From contig NZ_JBBOXF010000001.1 of assembly GCF_038007465.1 (NCBI RefSeq), forward strand, positions 1,615,001 to 1,679,000: a DNA stretch of 64,000 nucleotides, in the 5' to 3' direction. Under the pieces are notes generated by a model. The model had not been told where the DNA came from. It saw nothing but the letters and a program-made list of their open reading frames with translations, and did not search any database. The position numbers and the translations under genes were made by a program. The stretch comes from Sporosarcina sp. FSL K6-1508 (GTDB lineage Bacteria; Bacillota; Bacilli; Bacillales_A; Planococcaceae). Every line of letters starts with the position of its first letter. Positions within the stretch are counted from its first letter, which is position 1. This document shows positions 1 to 10,245 of the stretch, one piece after another.

Positions 1-2915
<2,915 letters not shown>

Positions 2916-3011
2916 ATTTTGAAAAAGGGCTTGATTACCCTGATTCGTGTAGCACAATGTCTGTTTTATTCAGTTTTGAGCGAACAAAAGTAATTATTTT
3001 ATAAAAAACGC

Positions 3012-3040
3012 TTGCAACATCCATCAAGACATGATATAAT
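3012..3040 (+). promoter_or_regulatory. Sigma-A promoter between 23S and 5S
   Basis: A -35 TTGCAA (3012-3017) and a perfect -10 TATAAT (3035-3040) are separated by exactly 17 bp. The promoter lies in the 23S-5S spacer and points at the 5S gene and the 18-tRNA cluster, so these could be transcribed independently of the upstream rrn promoters. Confidence 0.7.
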
Positions 3041-3063
3041 AAGTATTGTCTTGTGGAAAATAG

Positions 3064-3178
<115 letters not shown>

Positions 3179-3224
3179 CTGTTATTCCTAAAGAGCATGC
3201 TCTTTGTAAGTATTATGATATTAT

Positions 3225-3299
3225 TCCGCAGTAGCTCAGTGGTAGAGCAATCGGCTGTTAACCGATCGGTCGTAGGTTCGAGTCCTACCTGCGGAGCCA
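3225..3299 (+). tRNA. tRNA-Asn (GTT)
   Basis: Full cloverleaf with acceptor TCCGCAG/CTGCGGA, anticodon loop CTGTTAACC and encoded CCA. First tRNA of the cluster, as in the Bacillus trnD-type order. Confidence 0.97.
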
Positions 3300-3303
3300 T
3301 TTA

Positions 3304-3395
3304 GGAGAGCTGTCCGAGTGGCCGAAGGAGCACGATTGGAAATCGTGTAGACGGTTAACGCTGTCTCAAGGGTTCAAATCCCTTGCTCTCCGCCA
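3304..3395 (+). tRNA. tRNA-Ser (GGA)
   Basis: Class II tRNA of 92 nt with a long variable arm, acceptor GGAGAGC/GCTCTCC, anticodon loop TTGGAAA and encoded CCA. Confidence 0.97.
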
Positions 3396-3414
3396 GATTT
3401 ACATAAATAATAAT

Positions 3415-3489
3415 GGCCCCTTGGTCAAGCGGTTAAGACACCGCCCTTTCACGGCGGTATCACGGGTTCGAATCCCGTAGGGGTCACCA
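3415..3489 (+). tRNA. tRNA-Glu (TTC)
   Basis: Acceptor GGCCCCT/AGGGGTC, anticodon loop CTTTCAC, CCA encoded. Confidence 0.97.
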
Positions 3490-3548
3490 ATAAAACTTAT
3501 TCCATACAAGACACATTATGTGGAATGAATAAAAATTTTTTTTACCCA

Positions 3549-3624
3549 GGAGGATTAGCTCAGCTGGGAGAGCACCTGCCTTACAAGCAGGGGGTCGGCG
3601 GTTCGAGCCCGTCATCCTCCACCA
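3549..3624 (+). tRNA. tRNA-Val (TAC)
   Basis: Acceptor GGAGGAT/ATCCTCC, anticodon loop CTTACAA, CCA encoded. Confidence 0.97.
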
Positions 3625-3652
3625 TTATATTTATACAAACAATTAACATTGT

Positions 3653-3728
<76 letters not shown>

Positions 3729-3814
3729 ATTTTATCACAATGCATCGGGTTACACATCTGACTTATAAGTCAGAAATTCATGCGAATTATCAAATTAATA
3801 CTATATATTGTTGT

Positions 3815-3889
3815 CGCGGGGTGGAGAAGTGGTATCTCGTCGGGCTCATAACCCGAAGGTCACAGGTTCAAATCCTGTCCCCGCAACCA
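3815..3889 (+). tRNA. Initiator tRNA-fMet (CAT), copy 2
   Basis: Nearly identical to the copy 162 bp upstream. The one base pair seen to change is in the T stem: GCAGG/CCTGC in copy 1 becomes ACAGG/CCTGT here, a compensated pair. The spacers differ, so the duplication is not recent. Confidence 0.96.
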
Positions 3890-3892
3890 AAT

Positions 3893-3968
3893 GGTCCCGT
3901 GGTGTAGCGGTTAACATGCCTGCCTGTCACGCAGGAGATCGCCGGTTCGATCCCGGTCGGGACCGCCA
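3893..3968 (+). tRNA. tRNA-Asp (GTC)
   Basis: Acceptor GGTCCCG/CGGGACC, anticodon loop CTGTCAC, CCA encoded. It begins 3 bp after the second fMet gene. Confidence 0.97.
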
Positions 3969-4040
3969 TTTTTATTATAATAAGGTTTAAAATAAGCAAA
4001 CTGACAAAGAAATACATAGCTTAGAGTAGACCAAATATGT

Positions 4041-4116
4041 GGCTCAGTAGCTCAGTCGGTAGAGCAAAGGACTGAAAATCCTTGTGTCGGCGGTTCGATT
4101 CCGTCCTGAGCCACCA
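4041..4116 (+). tRNA. tRNA-Phe (GAA)
   Basis: Acceptor GGCTCAG/CTGAGCC, anticodon loop CTGAAAA, CCA encoded. Confidence 0.97.
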
Positions 4117-4129
4117 TTTTAATATTTGT

Positions 4130-4205
<76 letters not shown>

Positions 4206-4218
4206 TCTAGACCTATAT

Positions 4219-4303
4219 GGTGGGGTAGCGAAGTGGCTAAACGCGGCGGACTGTAAATCCGCTCCCTACGGGTTCGGCGGTTCGAATCCGCCCCCCACCA
4301 CCA
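4219..4303 (+). tRNA. tRNA-Tyr (GTA)
   Basis: Class II tRNA of 85 nt, acceptor GGTGGGG/CCCCACC, anticodon loop CTGTAAA, CCA encoded. Confidence 0.97.
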
Positions 4304-4343
4304 TTTTTTTAACACGAACCATGTGTTGAAAAGACTTCCACGT

Positions 4344-4417
4344 AGGGGCATAGTTTAACGGTAGAATAGAGGTCTCCAAAACCTTTGATGTGGGTTCGAT
4401 TCCTACTGCCCCTGCCA
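4344..4417 (+). tRNA. tRNA-Trp (CCA)
   Basis: Acceptor AGGGGCA/TGCCCCT, anticodon loop CTCCAAA, 3' CCA encoded. Confidence 0.97.
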
Positions 4418-4443
4418 CTTTTTTTAATTTAACCTAATATTAT

Positions 4444-4520
4444 GGCGATTGTGGTGAAGTGGTTAACACATCGGATTGTGGTTCCGACACTCGAGGGTTC
4501 GATTCCCTTCAGTCGCCCCA
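4444..4520 (+). tRNA. tRNA-His (GTG), copy 1 of 3
   Basis: Includes the extra G(-1) paired to C73, with acceptor GCGATTG/CAGTCGC, anticodon GTG and encoded CCA. First of three tandem copies spaced exactly 111 bp apart. Confidence 0.96.
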
Positions 4521-4554
4521 TTTATTTATCCAATTAAATCAAACTAGATATCGT

Positions 4555-4631
4555 GGCGATTGTGGTGAAGTGGTTAACACATCGGATTGTGGTTCCGACA
4601 CTCGAGGGTTCGATTCCCTTCAGTCGCCCCA
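4555..4631 (+). tRNA. tRNA-His (GTG), copy 2 of 3
   Basis: Identical in the mature region to copy 1. The spacer between copies is also nearly conserved. Confidence 0.96.
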
Positions 4632-4665
4632 TTTGTATATCTAATTAAATCAAACTAGATATCAT

Positions 4666-4742
4666 GGCGGTTGTGGTGAAGTGGTTAACACATCGGATTG
4701 TGGTTCCGACACTCGAGGGTTCGATTCCCTTCAGCCGCCCCA
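4666..4742 (+). tRNA. tRNA-His (GTG), copy 3 of 3
   Basis: Same sequence except a compensated acceptor pair (GCGGTTG with CAGCCGC), so structure is preserved and the copy is probably functional. Confidence 0.96.
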
Positions 4743-4752
4743 TTTATCTTAT

Positions 4753-4824
4753 TGGGGTATAGCCAAGCGGTAAGGCAACGGACTTTGACTCCGTCACTCG
4801 TTGGTTCGAATCCAGCTACCCCAG
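4753..4824 (+). tRNA. tRNA-Gln (TTG), no encoded CCA
   Basis: Acceptor TGGGGTA/TACCCCA with discriminator G4824, anticodon loop CTTTGAC. TTTC follows directly instead of CCA, and tRNA-Gly starts four bases later. The CCA end must be added after transcription. Confidence 0.95.
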
Positions 4825-4828
4825 TTTC

Positions 4829-4903
4829 GCGGAAGTAGTTCAGTGGTAGAATACGACCTTGCCAAGGTCGGGGTCGCGGGTTCGAATCCCGTCTTCCGCT
4901 CCA
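4829..4903 (+). tRNA. tRNA-Gly (GCC)
   Basis: Acceptor GCGGAAG/CTTCCGC, anticodon loop TTGCCAA, CCA encoded. Confidence 0.97.
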
Positions 4904-4911
4904 TTTTCTGC

Positions 4912-4985
4912 GGCGGCATAGCCAAGCGGTAAGGCATGGGTCTGCAACACCCTTATCACCGGTTCGATTCCGGTTGCCGCCTCCA
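4912..4985 (+). tRNA. tRNA-Cys (GCA)
   Basis: Acceptor GGCGGCA/TGCCGCC, anticodon loop CTGCAAC, CCA encoded. Confidence 0.97.
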
Positions 4986-5026
4986 ATTTTCTTGTTTATT
5001 GTTGGAAGTGAAATGAATATTGTTAT

Positions 5027-5107
5027 GCCCGAGTGGTGGAATGGCAGACACGTCGCACTCAAAATGCGATGCCGCGAGGCGTGCCGGTTCAAGTCCGGCC
5101 TCGGGTA
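5027..5107 (+). tRNA. tRNA-Leu (CAA), no encoded CCA
   Basis: Class II tRNA with anticodon loop CTCAAAA. Acceptor GCCCGAG pairs with CTCGGGT (a G-T closing pair) and discriminator A5107. TCA follows where CCA would be expected, so the end looks mutated or unencoded. Confidence 0.92.
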
Positions 5108-5117
5108 TCAGATGGAA

Positions 5118-5147
5118 AAGACACAACTTCGGTTGTGTCTTTTTTTC
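5118..5147 (+). terminator. Terminator of the tRNA cluster
   Basis: Ten-base-pair stem AAGACACAAC/GTTGTGTCTT closed by a TTCG tetraloop and followed by a T run. It ends the rRNA-tRNA transcript. Confidence 0.93.
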
Positions 5148-5192
5148 ATGTCTAATAAATTTATAAATGTCTGGGCCTATAGATAGCCCGTG

Positions 5193-5429
5193 AAAGCGGA
5201 TATGCGAGATTCAGGCAGTGAGCACCAAATGTTTGGATGCTGGAGAGCAATATATATGATCGGTCGTGGGTTGCTAATGATCGGTTGGCGGAGGTATATG
5301 GTCGGTTGCGCCGCGTTATGATCGGTCCCCAGTGATATATGATCGGTTGCGTAGCGCTAATGATCGGTTGAGGATGATATATGGTCGGTCGTGCTGTAGA
5401 CTTGGCGGCTGGGGTCGCGTATCCGCTTT
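5193..5429. repeat. 21-bp-period motif array inside an inverted repeat
   Basis: Seven copies of ATGRTCGGT start at 5256, 5277, 5298, 5318, 5339, 5360 and 5381, with spacings of 21, 21, 20, 21, 21 and 21 bp. The 12-13 bp between copies vary. Units 1/5, 2/6 and 3/7 resemble each other best, suggesting a four-unit super-repeat of about 83 bp. Outer arms 5193-5207 and 5415-5429 (AAAGCGGATAYGCGA and its complement) are inverted. No gene is supported here. Confidence 0.85.
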
Positions 5430-5501
5430 TGTTCCGCTCAATTTCAACTTAGAACTTATTGTGCTACAGTGAAAGAAAGAATATTGAGTGGAGGGGCTGT
5501 T

Positions 5502-5969
5502 ATGCCATTAATCGAACATCAGGAATTCATTAAAGCCTCAGTAGAACGCTGCTTTGATCTCGCGCGCGATGTGGATATTCATACTCAAACAACAAAGGGT
5601 ACGAAAGAGAAAGCCGTTGGTGGGGTTACGACAGGTTTATTGCTGGCGGGGGATGTTGTTACATGGGAGGCAGTCCATTTCGGTATAAGGCAAAGACTGA
5701 CGGCTAAAGTTACAATAATGAATGAACCCTATCTCTTTGAAGATATAATGGTCAAAGGTGCCTTTCACTCATTTACGCATGTACACGAGTTTATTGAAAA
5801 GGATAATGGCACGCTAATGATTGATCGCTTTCGTTATAAATCCCCTTTTGGACCGATTGGAGTTATTGCGGATAAGCTGTTTTTGCAAAGCTATATGAAG
5901 AACTTTATTGTGAGCCGTGCAAAGGCTCTGAAGCAGATTGCGGAAAGTGAGCAGCAGGTGGTTCATTAA
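5502..5969 (+). CDS. SRPBCC-family ligand-binding protein
   Basis: A 155-residue cytosolic protein with the size and pattern of the SRPBCC (START/polyketide-cyclase-like) fold. It has an N-terminal strand-helix (VERCFDLARDVDIH near 14-27), alternating strands through the middle and a long C-terminal amphipathic helix. Family members bind hydrophobic ligands, but the ligand here cannot be deduced. ATG 5502 is preferred because GGAGGGG lies six bases upstream; an upstream in-frame GTG at 5469 lacks such a site. It stands alone between the motif array and a terminator. Confidence 0.8.
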   Translation: MPLIEHQEFIKASVERCFDLARDVDIHTQTTKGTKEKAVGGVTTGLLLAGDVVTWEAVHFGIRQRLTAKVTIMNEPYLFEDIMVKGAFHSFTHVHEFIEKDNGTLMIDRFRYKSPFGPIGVIADKLFLQSYMKNFIVSRAKALKQIAESEQQVVH

Positions 5970-6030
5970 GAAAAGATGACTTGATAAATAAATATTGATT
6001 GTATCTTCTGCTGAAATAGATTCTTTTACA

Positions 6031-6064
6031 AAACTCCTTTTACCAACTTAAAAGGAGTTTTTAT
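6031..6064 (+). terminator. Terminator after the SRPBCC gene
   Basis: Stem AAACTCCTTTT (6031-6041) / AAAAGGAGTTT (6050-6060) followed by TTATTTT. Confidence 0.85.
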
Positions 6065-6178
6065 TTTGGAATGAAATCAGGAAAATTCTTTTGGTTTCCC
6101 TTGAAGTTACATAATTTCTAATTTGCCTGTAATATTTCATGTAGTGAATCGTCTAATAACTAAAGGAGGGGAGAGCGT

Positions 6179-6724
6179 GTGACGAACCATACAATCGAGG
6201 AGTGGTTTCAGCTGTATGAAAGGGATATCACCAGTTTTCTAACTTACTATACGGGCTCGTTAGATGTCGAGGATCTAGTCCAAGAAACTTTTATGATAGC
6301 TATGAAGAAAATGGCTGGGTTCAACGGGCAATCTCATCCCAAAACATGGCTGATTTCTATTGCGAGAAATAAGGTTATCGATGATTATCGCAAACGGAGA
6401 GTATGGGAAAAGATCAAGCATTTAATTATCCGCGACCCCAAAGAGTCAAATGAATTGGAAGAGCAAACAATTCTAAATCAGGAAATCATCCAATTATACA
6501 AAGCGATTCATCAACTTTCTCCCCGCTATAAAGAGGTAGTTATTCTTAGAAGTATTTTAGAGCTAACGCCAAAAGAAGTTAGTGAAGTATTGAAAAGCAA
6601 TGTGAATCATGTGAATGTCATGTTTCATCGGGCGTTAATGAGACTAAGAGAACTACTTGTAGAGGAGGGATTTACTTATGAAGAGAGTGGAGAACTTACA
6701 AGAAAGTCTGAAAAAACTACCTAA
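6179..6724 (+). CDS. ECF-type RNA polymerase sigma factor
   Basis: A 181-residue sigma-70-family protein with only regions 2 and 4. Region 2.1-2.2 carries DVEDLVQETF (about 29-38) and the -10 recognition segment KTWLISIARNKVIDDYRK (about 59-76). Region 4 spans about 110-160 (LSPRYKEVVILRSI, then a helix-turn-helix). GTG 6179 is chosen because AAAGGAGGGGAGAG is just upstream. It overlaps the next gene by 47 nt, the usual sigma/anti-sigma arrangement. A possible autoregulatory ECF promoter is TGTAAT (6128-6133), 16 nt, then CGTC (6150-6153); the -35 is a weak match. Regulon unknown. Confidence 0.88.
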   Translation: MTNHTIEEWFQLYERDITSFLTYYTGSLDVEDLVQETFMIAMKKMAGFNGQSHPKTWLISIARNKVIDDYRKRRVWEKIKHLIIRDPKESNELEEQTILNQEIIQLYKAIHQLSPRYKEVVILRSILELTPKEVSEVLKSNVNHVNVMFHRALMRLRELLVEEGFTYEESGELTRKSEKTT

Positions 6725-7574
6725 ATATACATTGGATGATGAACAGAAAGAAAAAATTATTTTAGCTATGAAGAAGGGGACGAAATCTAGAAAGAGAGTG
6801 AAGTTTGTTAAATCTCTCACGGCACTTACTTTAATATGTGCGGTAGTATTTGTTCTTGTCTTATCAAGTGATAGTGAGAGTAATAATTGGCTTAATGAAC
6901 TGAAGCAGTCGTTTCGACCTCAGGTAGAATTGACCGCGCAGCTGGGGGAAATCTTTAACTTTTCACAAAGTAATCAAGAAGTGACTGGAATTGAGGGGAA
7001 GGTGGGAATGCTATTTAACGAACAATTTGTAGCGGAAGATGCAAGAAAAGGGGCGAAAATGATGCTCTACTTTTGGATAGGTGCGTCAGAACTCGCAGGT
7101 AAAAGTTACACAGTAGAAGCTAGGGATGCTTACGATAAAAAAATAATAATGTCTGAAGGGGTTTTTGATGGTTTTCTATTTGAAGAAGATGTCCAACAGG
7201 TATTAACTAGTTTCACACCATTTCCGAAAGAAGGTAAATGGCAACTTTCCTTCTATGTGGAAGATCAATTATTTGAGGAATTTACAATTGAGGTCCTTCC
7301 CCCATTTCCGAAAACCGAACATTATACTTTGGTTAATCATCCAATGGAACTTACAGTCGGGGAGTCAACTGAAGCATTAATTGTAAGTGAAGAAGAAAAC
7401 GGGAAAGAAATAGAGGTGAAGTTATTAAATAATAAAGGGAAAGTTATTTCCGAGCATGTCTTCTTTCAGAATACCCCTCAAGATAATTATTATTATGGGA
7501 GTATAAAATTCCCGGAAAAAGGAATCTGGAAGTTAATGATTAATGGGGAGAAAACACAGCCGTTCAAAAATTAA
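6678..7574 (+). CDS. Putative membrane-bound anti-sigma factor
   Basis: A 298-residue protein with a basic cytosolic N-terminus of about 40 residues, one transmembrane helix (about 43-62, LTALTLICAVVFVLVLSS), then a large extracytoplasmic part. Its position after an ECF sigma gene, overlapping it by 47 nt, and its single-pass topology suggest a regulator that sequesters the sigma factor and senses something outside the membrane. No zinc-binding ZAS motif (HxxxCxxC) is visible, so it is not a classical ZAS anti-sigma factor. The extracytoplasmic part is not recognised. ATG 6678 follows GAGGAGGG. Confidence 0.7.
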   Translation: MKRVENLQESLKKLPKYTLDDEQKEKIILAMKKGTKSRKRVKFVKSLTALTLICAVVFVLVLSSDSESNNWLNELKQSFRPQVELTAQLGEIFNFSQSNQEVTGIEGKVGMLFNEQFVAEDARKGAKMMLYFWIGASELAGKSYTVEARDAYDKKIIMSEGVFDGFLFEEDVQQVLTSFTPFPKEGKWQLSFYVEDQLFEEFTIEVLPPFPKTEHYTLVNHPMELTVGESTEALIVSEEENGKEIEVKLLNNKGKVISEHVFFQNTPQDNYYYGSIKFPEKGIWKLMINGEKTQPFKN

Positions 7575-7583
7575 ATCTAATTA

Positions 7584-7619
7584 AAATCGCTCCTGCCACA
7601 GACGCGGCAGGAGCGATTT
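7584..7619. terminator. Terminator hairpin after the sigma operon
   Basis: Fourteen-base stem AAATCGCTCCTGCC (7584-7597) / GGCAGGAGCGATTT (7606-7619). The T run is short. It could also serve the opposite strand. Confidence 0.75.
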
Positions 7620-7793
7620 CCATAGAGGGAGACCTCGGTAATACTAGCAGAGGGTTGTCCATTGCAGTTACCTTGGATGGTCATTGGGGATTGGTCACAA
7701 AGTAAATGGTAACAGGTCATTGGTTTGCCTGTAATTTAAATTGGATTGGTCCCCACTCTATGCCCCGGAAAGGAGTCTCACCTTTCCGAGGGA

Positions 7794-8309
7794 TTAAAAG
7801 TATTTCGCATCGTCAAAGCCTAAAACGATAGAATAGTTTTTGGCATTAATCGAATTAGATAATTTATGTGCATCTTTTTCTGCTTGCAATGATTTGAGCC
7901 GATAGTCTTCTGGGGCAAATAAAGCGACGCGGTACACGATTGTACCTTCAGAATAGCCATATTGAATTTCTTCTTTTTCTGCCATTGACAGTTCTTTGTA
8001 AAAGCGGGCTTTTGCACGCAATTGTGTGGCGAGTTCAATCGCTTCGACAATGGCTAACTGTTGTCCTTGGAATTCAATTGTGTTATCGACATTTGCGCGA
8101 TACATGAGACGATCTAGCACGCGGCTGTCCAAACGTACTTCGTCCAATTCGGTTTCTACGACTTGAAGCGGACGTGGTCCTTGTTCGGGAGTACTTCCTT
8201 TTTCTACAGTCGTAAAGGCGACACGTCTCATTTCATGTTCTAGCTCATGGATACGCTTGGTCAAGATGCTTTTTAATTTTACGGCTTCAGCAAGTGTTAT
8301 GTTGCTCAT
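7794..8309 (-). CDS. Uncharacterised helical protein, weakly DIP1984-like
   Basis: A 171-residue soluble, mostly helical protein without signal or membrane segment. The layout is a helical N-terminal part (about 5-35, KLKSILTKRIHELEHEMRRV), a linker, then a central segment EFQGQQLAIVEAIELATQLR followed by further helices. This vaguely recalls DIP1984-family proteins, but the resemblance is weak. It lies 29 nt after the B3/B4-domain gene on the same strand and is probably cotranscribed with it. ATG at 8309 follows AGGAATG-type purines. Function unknown. Confidence 0.7.
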   Translation of the reverse strand: MSNITLAEAVKLKSILTKRIHELEHEMRRVAFTTVEKGSTPEQGPRPLQVVETELDEVRLDSRVLDRLMYRANVDNTIEFQGQQLAIVEAIELATQLRAKARFYKELSMAEKEEIQYGYSEGTIVYRVALFAPEDYRLKSLQAEKDAHKLSNSINAKNYSIVLGFDDAKYF

Positions 8310-8338
8310 TTGTTCATTCCTCCCAGTTACAAACTATA

Positions 8339-9040
8339 TCAGTCTACTATAATGGAAGATTGTCCCTCATGCAAAACATAAGAATGGACGTAACCGCCGC
8401 TAAGGCTGGTGAACATGTTGCCGCATGCCGTTGTCAGTTCAAATGCTTCAGTAACATCCATAGAAGGACGTAGGAAGAAGACATGTAGCGCTTCCGTCGT
8501 TTCTTCTGTCACGGCGGTCCGTATGGAATCGACATATGGACTGCCGAATGGGCTATAATCATCTTTCAATAGCAGAATGTTTTGTAATGAGTTAAAACGG
8601 CCATTCAAGCCTTCGTATCCATCCTCTTCTGTACCAGAAGTAAGCAATACATCGCCGACCAATTTTTCAAAGTCATAGATGCCAGCAGGAATTTCATGTT
8701 CCAAGGAAAAGAAATTATTCAAGTCGACAGCATTATGGAAGGGATTGATATAGTTTTGTTTCTTAATACGTCGCATGAGCGCTTCTGTAGAATGTCGGTA
8801 CCGGTTGGGATCTGCTCCAAGTGATTTCCATACAGTGCGCCATTCTTTAATACCAGGAAAATCGGAGACGGATTTGTTCTCAAGTTCAAAGAAAAGTTGC
8901 TCTTGGAATAATTGTAATTTTCCTTTTAGCATTTGAGGCGATTCTGACACTGTAATTTTGGTATAATGATTAATGCCCAATTTTAATCCGGGTACGGCAC
9001 CTAAAAGTTTCATATCCATTTCGATATTCAATGACTTCAC
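8339..9040 (-). CDS. B3/B4 (PheT-related) tRNA-binding-domain protein
   Basis: A 233-residue protein resembling the free-standing B3/B4 domain family, related to the editing part of the phenylalanyl-tRNA synthetase beta chain. Recognisable features are WRTVWKSLGADPNRYRHSTEALMRR (about 67-91, split here as the W..LG..P..YR.S.EAL pattern) and a later segment with YSPFGSPYVDS and GGYV. Such proteins are thought to act on amino acids or aminoacyl-tRNA; the substrate is unknown. The GTG start at 9040 has only a weak Shine-Dalgarno (AAAGGG). It is divergent from queG, with about 48 bp between the starts. Confidence 0.78.
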   Translation of the reverse strand: MKSLNIEMDMKLLGAVPGLKLGINHYTKITVSESPQMLKGKLQLFQEQLFFELENKSVSDFPGIKEWRTVWKSLGADPNRYRHSTEALMRRIKKQNYINPFHNAVDLNNFFSLEHEIPAGIYDFEKLVGDVLLTSGTEEDGYEGLNGRFNSLQNILLLKDDYSPFGSPYVDSIRTAVTEETTEALHVFFLRPSMDVTEAFELTTACGNMFTSLSGGYVHSYVLHEGQSSIIVD

Positions 9041-9088
9041 CCTTTATATAGTTTTAATTCAATAGTAGCATAGTGGAGGCGATACAGT

Positions 9089-10228
9089 GTGAATGCTGTT
9101 CAGTTACAACAGTCAGTAAGGGACTATGCGAAGTCAATCGGCATCGACAAGATTGGTTTTACAACGGCCGCCCCATTTCGGGAGCTGAAAAACCGCTTGA
9201 AACGACAGCAAGAACTTGGCTATCAGTCGGGTTTTGAAGAAAAAGACTTAGCTAAGCGGACAGAACCCGCCCTTTTGCTCGATCAAGCGGAAAGTATCAT
9301 AGCAATTGCAGTAGCGTATCCATCCAAAATGGCTAATTCTCCAAAGGGAAAAAAAGGCGAGCGGCGCGGGATTTTCTGCCGTGCATCATGGGGGACGGAT
9401 TATCATACGGTCCTTCGTGAAAAGCTAAGTTTACTTGAGGCGTATATAGTGGAACATGCACCCGCTGCAAAGGTGCGTTCGATGGTGGACACGGGGGAAC
9501 TTTCCGACCGTGCTGTCGCAGAACGAGCTGGGATTGGCTGGTCCGCAAAAAACTGTTCGATTATTACACCTGAGTTCGGTTCGTATGTGTACCTCGGTGA
9601 AATGATTACAAATATACCATTTGAGCCGGACGTTCCAATGGAGGATGAATGCGGAGACTGCACACTATGCCTTGATGCATGCCCAACGGGGGCTTTGATT
9701 CAAGGCGGACAATTGAATGCACAGCGCTGCATTGCATTTTTGACTCAGACAAAAACCCCAATACCCGAGGAGTTTCGTGCAAAGATCGGAAACAGGTTAT
9801 ACGGTTGTGATACGTGTCAGACGGTGTGTCCGAAAAATAAAGGAAAACATAATTTACATCAACAAGCATTCCAACCAGATCCAGAATTGGCCAAGCCTCT
9901 TCTACAACCAGTACTCAGCCTTTCAAATCGTGAGTTTAAAGAGGAATTTGGGCATGTATCCGGATCGTGGCGCGGGAAAAACCCTATTCAGCGAAATGCA
10001 ATTATCTCTCTTGCACATTTTAAGGATGAGTCAGCAGTACCTGAATTGATAGCCATGTTGGATAAAGACCCGCGACCTGTAATACGTGGGACTATTGCAT
10101 GGGCACTCGGTCAAATCGGTTTAGAAGAAGGGTATAATGCAATTAAGGAAGCGTTATTGAAGGAGGAAGACCCGGAAGTGCGTGCTGAATTAGAAAAGGC
10201 AGTGGGTAACCGGATAGAAAAAGTTTAA
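9089..10228 (+). CDS. queG: Epoxyqueuosine reductase QueG
   Basis: Catalyses the last step of queuosine synthesis, reducing epoxyqueuosine in the anticodon of tRNAs with GUN anticodons, using cobalamin and two [4Fe-4S] clusters. The 379-residue protein carries both cluster motifs, CGDCTLCLDACP near residue 189 and CDTCQTVCP near 237. A C-terminal HEAT-like repeat region follows (about 305-375, AVPELIAMLDKDPRPVIRGT), as in the Bacillus form. GTG 9089 has GGAGGCGA upstream. trmL follows after 17 nt, so both genes in the pair modify tRNA anticodons. Confidence 0.95.
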   Translation: MNAVQLQQSVRDYAKSIGIDKIGFTTAAPFRELKNRLKRQQELGYQSGFEEKDLAKRTEPALLLDQAESIIAIAVAYPSKMANSPKGKKGERRGIFCRASWGTDYHTVLREKLSLLEAYIVEHAPAAKVRSMVDTGELSDRAVAERAGIGWSAKNCSIITPEFGSYVYLGEMITNIPFEPDVPMEDECGDCTLCLDACPTGALIQGGQLNAQRCIAFLTQTKTPIPEEFRAKIGNRLYGCDTCQTVCPKNKGKHNLHQQAFQPDPELAKPLLQPVLSLSNREFKEEFGHVSGSWRGKNPIQRNAIISLAHFKDESAVPELIAMLDKDPRPVIRGTIAWALGQIGLEEGYNAIKEALLKEEDPEVRAELEKAVGNRIEKV

Positions 10229-10245
10229 GTGGAGGAAGTGTTGAA

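Noticed and set aside
5256..5330. Short frame MIGRGLLMIGWRRYMVG over the 21-bp array as a repeat peptide
   Set aside because: The 20-bp spacing at unit 4 breaks the frame, no ribosome site precedes it, and the motif phase follows DNA turns rather than codons.
5193..5429. CRISPR array
   Set aside because: Motif copies are only 9 bp, the unit is 21 bp, spacers are 12 bp, and no cas genes are present.
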